In this document: positions 62,126-64,000 of the stretch, one piece after another
Position numbering within the stretch: position 1 is the stretch's first letter
How the letters are laid out: each line of letters begins with the position of its first letter
Assembly (NCBI GenBank): GCA_937959285.1
Contig: CALGAR010000003.1
Span: 1 to 64,000 of the forward strand
Direction of reading: 5' to 3'
Source of the DNA: an uncultured Bryobacterales bacterium
Lineage (GTDB): Bacteria > Acidobacteriota > Terriglobia > Bryobacterales > Bryobacteraceae
DNA: 64,000 bases
Notes under the pieces: generated by a model
What the model was told of the DNA's origin: nothing
The model's database searches: none
The model's input: the letters and a program-made list of their open reading frames with translations, nothing else
Position numbers and translations under genes: made by a program

Positions 62126-63169
62126 ATGAGAGCGCCACTCGTAACGCTGCTTTTCTTCGCAGCTACTGTTCGAGCGGGAATCATCGCCTACGCCCCTCTG
62201 CCCATTCTCGAACGGCAGGCTTCGTCGATCATCGTTGCCGAGATCGAATCAGTGACCGCCACCCCGACTCGCAGCACGATTGTTGTTCGTGTGCTCCGGA
62301 CCGTCAAAGGCGTCGAACGTCGCCCTGGTACGTTGGAAAACCTCTGGGTGGAGAGCGACCTTTTGGACGCTGCCGCCGCCAAAAGCTACGGCCCCCGGCT
62401 GTGGTTCCTGGGTCCCGATGGAGCTGTGATCTCGAGGATCGTCAATGTGCCGAGGATTGACGGTTTGTCCCTTCCGGCAGCTCCAGACCACCGCTATCAA
62501 GAGGCTGCGCGCGCTGCGGCCGCTCGCGGTCTCGGGCTCGAGCTGGCTGCGGCTGCCCGCAACAGGCCCCTGGACGGGCACGATGTTCGGCCGGTCATGC
62601 ACTACTTACAATCGAGACCGGCCGGCGAGCGTGAGGAACTGGAGCGGCTTGGTTTCTCGCAGGTGAGCGCAGACTCCCTAAGGCTAGCCAAAATGCTGCG
62701 CAATGGCGCTGCAGCCGCCGTGGACGAGCTTGTCCGTGAACTCGGCGCTGGAGCGGCCGGCGACATCGTTCGGGATGCACTTTGCTCATACCGGAATCCG
62801 AACCCTGCAGGCATTACGGCGCTTTCGAAACTGCTTGACTCCACCACCAACACGGGGCTAGCCGTGTGCGCCCTTGTCGCGCTGAAAGAAATCCATACCA
62901 AGGAGACCGTTCCCATTCTTGCCAAGGCCTTGGATCGTCCGGATCAAAGCCAGCGTTACCTTGCCGTGTCGGGCCTGTATTTTGCCGCCAACGCCGGCAA
63001 CGTCCCCATGGAGAAGCCGCTCGTGGTTGACGGCCGGGAGGTTCCGCGTCCTCCAAAGAAAAACCCTGGCGAGGGCGTAATTGGCGAACTGCCGCCCTTC
63101 GACGTGTACCGTCTGGAGGAAGCCAAACACCTCGCGTTTTGGAGAACCTGGGCGACCACAATCCCCTGA
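62126..63169 (+). CDS. Secreted HEAT-repeat-like protein
   Basis: A 347-residue protein with a signal peptide (PLVTLLFFAATVRA). Its N-terminal part has beta strands (ASSIIVAEIESVTATPTRST); its C-terminal part has HEAT-like helical pairs (GLAVCALVALKEIHTKETVP, LAKALDRPDQSQRYLAVSGL). No enzyme motif. It is sandwiched between the ATPase and the regulator on the plus strand; a role in metal resistance is not shown. Confidence 0.6.
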   Translation: MRAPLVTLLFFAATVRAGIIAYAPLPILERQASSIIVAEIESVTATPTRSTIVVRVLRTVKGVERRPGTLENLWVESDLLDAAAAKSYGPRLWFLGPDGAVISRIVNVPRIDGLSLPAAPDHRYQEAARAAAARGLGLELAAAARNRPLDGHDVRPVMHYLQSRPAGEREELERLGFSQVSADSLRLAKMLRNGAAAAVDELVRELGAGAAGDIVRDALCSYRNPNPAGITALSKLLDSTTNTGLAVCALVALKEIHTKETVPILAKALDRPDQSQRYLAVSGLYFAANAGNVPMEKPLVVDGREVPRPPKKNPGEGVIGELPPFDVYRLEEAKHLAFWRTWATTIP

Positions 63170-63202
63170 CCTGACTGTAGCGGCTCGGGCCACCTACCAT
63201 AC

Positions 63203-63228
63203 TGCACTTGCACAAGTGTGCAAATGAA
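63203..63228. promoter_or_regulatory. ArsR/SmtB-type operator, regulator copy
   Basis: The same 26-bp frame as the ATPase operator: the core TGCACA-AG-TGTGCA and the entire right half to TGAA are identical, with two changes in the left outer part. The core palindrome is TTGCACA-AG-TGTGCAA (63208-63223). It lies directly before the regulator gene, so autoregulation is expected. Confidence 0.75.
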
Positions 63229-63236
63229 GATACGAT
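63208..63236 (+). promoter_or_regulatory. Promoter of the ArsR-type regulator
   Basis: TTGCAC (63208-63213), a 17-base spacer and TACGAT (63231-63236, four of six matches). The predicted start falls near 63243, the GTG itself, so the message may be leaderless or nearly so. The operator overlaps the -35. Confidence 0.5.
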
Positions 63237-63242
63237 GAAGTT

Positions 63243-63644
63243 GTGGAACCGGTCTCGAGCCCTGAGTGCACACCCGAAGAACATCACAAGCATACGCATC
63301 GCGCGCCTACGGTCAGTGCCCGGTCGCTGGAACAGGGCGCTCGCCTCTTTCGAGCCATCGGTGACGTATCACGTCTTAGGCTGGTTGCGCTGCTTGCTCA
63401 AGGTGAAGCTTGCGTCACGGAGCTCGCGGAAGCCGAGGGAGAGACTGTGTCCACCATCTCCCAACGCCTGAGGGTGTTGCGAAATGAAAATATCGTGGTG
63501 CGGCGCCGGCGAGGCAAGCATATCAACTACGCTCTGGCTGACCAGCACATCGCTGACCTGATATTCAACGCTCTGGCGCACGCCACTGAGGTCCCCGCTA
63601 CCGCCTGGGGACCTTCGCTTCCACAAAGAGAGCAGGAGAAATAG
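63243..63644 (+). CDS. ArsR/SmtB-family metal-sensing repressor
   Basis: A 133-residue winged-helix repressor. The recognition region is ETVSTISQRLRVLRNENIV. The alpha-5 metal site is intact: Asp100, His102, His113 and Glu116, the D-x-H-x10-H-x2-E/H pattern of zinc/cobalt sensors such as SmtB and CzrA. The N-terminus adds Cys9 and a His-rich patch (EEHHKHTH), which may form a second site. Metal binding in this class releases the repressor from DNA. It probably controls itself, the His-rich gene downstream and the ATPase through the two palindromes. Confidence 0.92.
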   Translation: MEPVSSPECTPEEHHKHTHRAPTVSARSLEQGARLFRAIGDVSRLRLVALLAQGEACVTELAEAEGETVSTISQRLRVLRNENIVVRRRRGKHINYALADQHIADLIFNALAHATEVPATAWGPSLPQREQEK

Positions 63645-63648
63645 TCTA

Positions 63649-64000
63649 ATGAACCAGGAGCATACTACCCACCAGGGCCATGCCCACAAGCACGGCGTCG
63701 GCTGTGGGCACATTGCCATCCGGCATGAAGACCACCTCGACTACCTCCACGACGGGCATCTACATCATCCTCATGAGGATCACGTCGACGAGCACCGGTT
63801 TGCGGTCAACGAGAAAAACCCCAACCAGTGCACACCCGATCACAAATGCGGCGCGCACGGAGAGGATCACCAGCACGGCGCGAACTGCGGGCATCAGGCA
63901 GTGCCGCACGGAGATCACATCGACTATCTGGTAGACGGTCACTTGCATCATCCCGATGCCGGCCACTGCGACGATCACGGCCGTGTGGAAGTTGTCACGG
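63649..64000 (+). CDS. His-rich repeat protein, 3' end outside the window
   Basis: The open frame begins at ATG 63649, five bases after the regulator stop, and is still open at the edge (117 codons). It has two tandem units of about 33 residues, CGHIAIRHEDHLDYLHDGHL and CGHQAVPHGDHIDYLVDGHL, each followed by H-H-P. Both the linker and the N-terminus are His/Cys-rich. Proteins with one such unit occur beside zinc uptake and efflux genes. Probably a metal chaperone or buffer; it could be the head of a larger transporter fusion. Confidence 0.75.
   Translation, partial: MNQEHTTHQGHAHKHGVGCGHIAIRHEDHLDYLHDGHLHHPHEDHVDEHRFAVNEKNPNQCTPDHKCGAHGEDHQHGANCGHQAVPHGDHIDYLVDGHLHHPDAGHCDDHGRVEVVT

Overview
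The window looks like a chromosomal segment of a high-GC, Gram-negative-type bacterium, most plausibly an Acidobacteriota member near Bryobacterales/Solibacter. That placement is inferred from gene content: a remnant of an acidobacterial-type MacB/FtsX permease, a DUF1501 gene paired with a heme-motif DUF1549/DUF1553 gene, many secreted TPR, beta-propeller and ThuA proteins, and a stand-alone copy of an N-terminal domain common in acidobacterial sensor/TPR proteins. No phage, transposase or CRISPR array was seen.

Left part (1-31436), housekeeping and accessory genes. Two minus-strand tRNAs (Pro-GGG, Arg-UCG, both with encoded CCA) are followed by a small DUF2103-like gene, a secreted TPR protein and an EAL-HDOD signalling protein. 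A tight four-gene operon (mce, mutA, mutB, meaB) encodes methylmalonyl-CoA epimerase, both mutase subunits and the mutase chaperone GTPase. It is followed by NAD+ synthetase, a beta-propeller/phosphoesterase fusion, a GH57 glycosidase, a ThuA-domain protein and a broken permease. On the minus strand come DUF1501, the cytochrome-type DUF1549/1553 protein and an apparently exported YqgE. Next are an FkbM-type methyltransferase and an MFS transporter (plus strand), then a minus-strand trio (glycine-zipper protein, DsbA-like thioredoxin, SDR), a minus-strand pair of unknown function (a PD-(D/E)XK-like protein followed by a DUF697-like protein), a YggS-type PLP protein and a glycosyltransferase.

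Middle (31437-56863), a polysaccharide island. Two tandem tRNA-Cys genes mark its left border. Two small candidate regulators (a winged-helix-like domain on the minus strand, an RHH-like protein on the plus strand) precede about 20 co-directional, mostly overlapping genes. These form a Wzx/Wzy-type export and polymerisation system: Wza-like channel, Wzc-like tyrosine kinase, WbaP-like initiating transferase, flippase, O-antigen ligase/polymerase and several glycosyltransferases. Sugar-nucleotide enzymes follow: a GDP-mannose 3,5-epimerase, and a cassette of glucose-1-phosphate cytidylyltransferase, sugar C-methyltransferase, epimerases, an SDR and a DUF4910 protein. The 3' end holds a CysE-like acyltransferase, an FkbH-type HAD-IIIC protein, an acyl carrier protein and a secreted parallel beta-helix protein. 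The last group suggests ACP-bound acyl (for example glyceryl) decoration of the exported glycan; this is an inference.

Right part (56891-64000). A large LamG-PKD-beta-helix protein lies tail to tail with its shorter paralogue, and a perfect hairpin sits between them. A heavy-metal module follows: a Zn/Cd-type P1B ATPase, a HEAT-like secreted protein, an ArsR/SmtB regulator with an intact alpha-5 metal motif, and a His-rich protein cut by the window edge. The ATPase and regulator promoters carry almost identical palindromes overlapping their promoter elements, which points to one shared metal-responsive operator.
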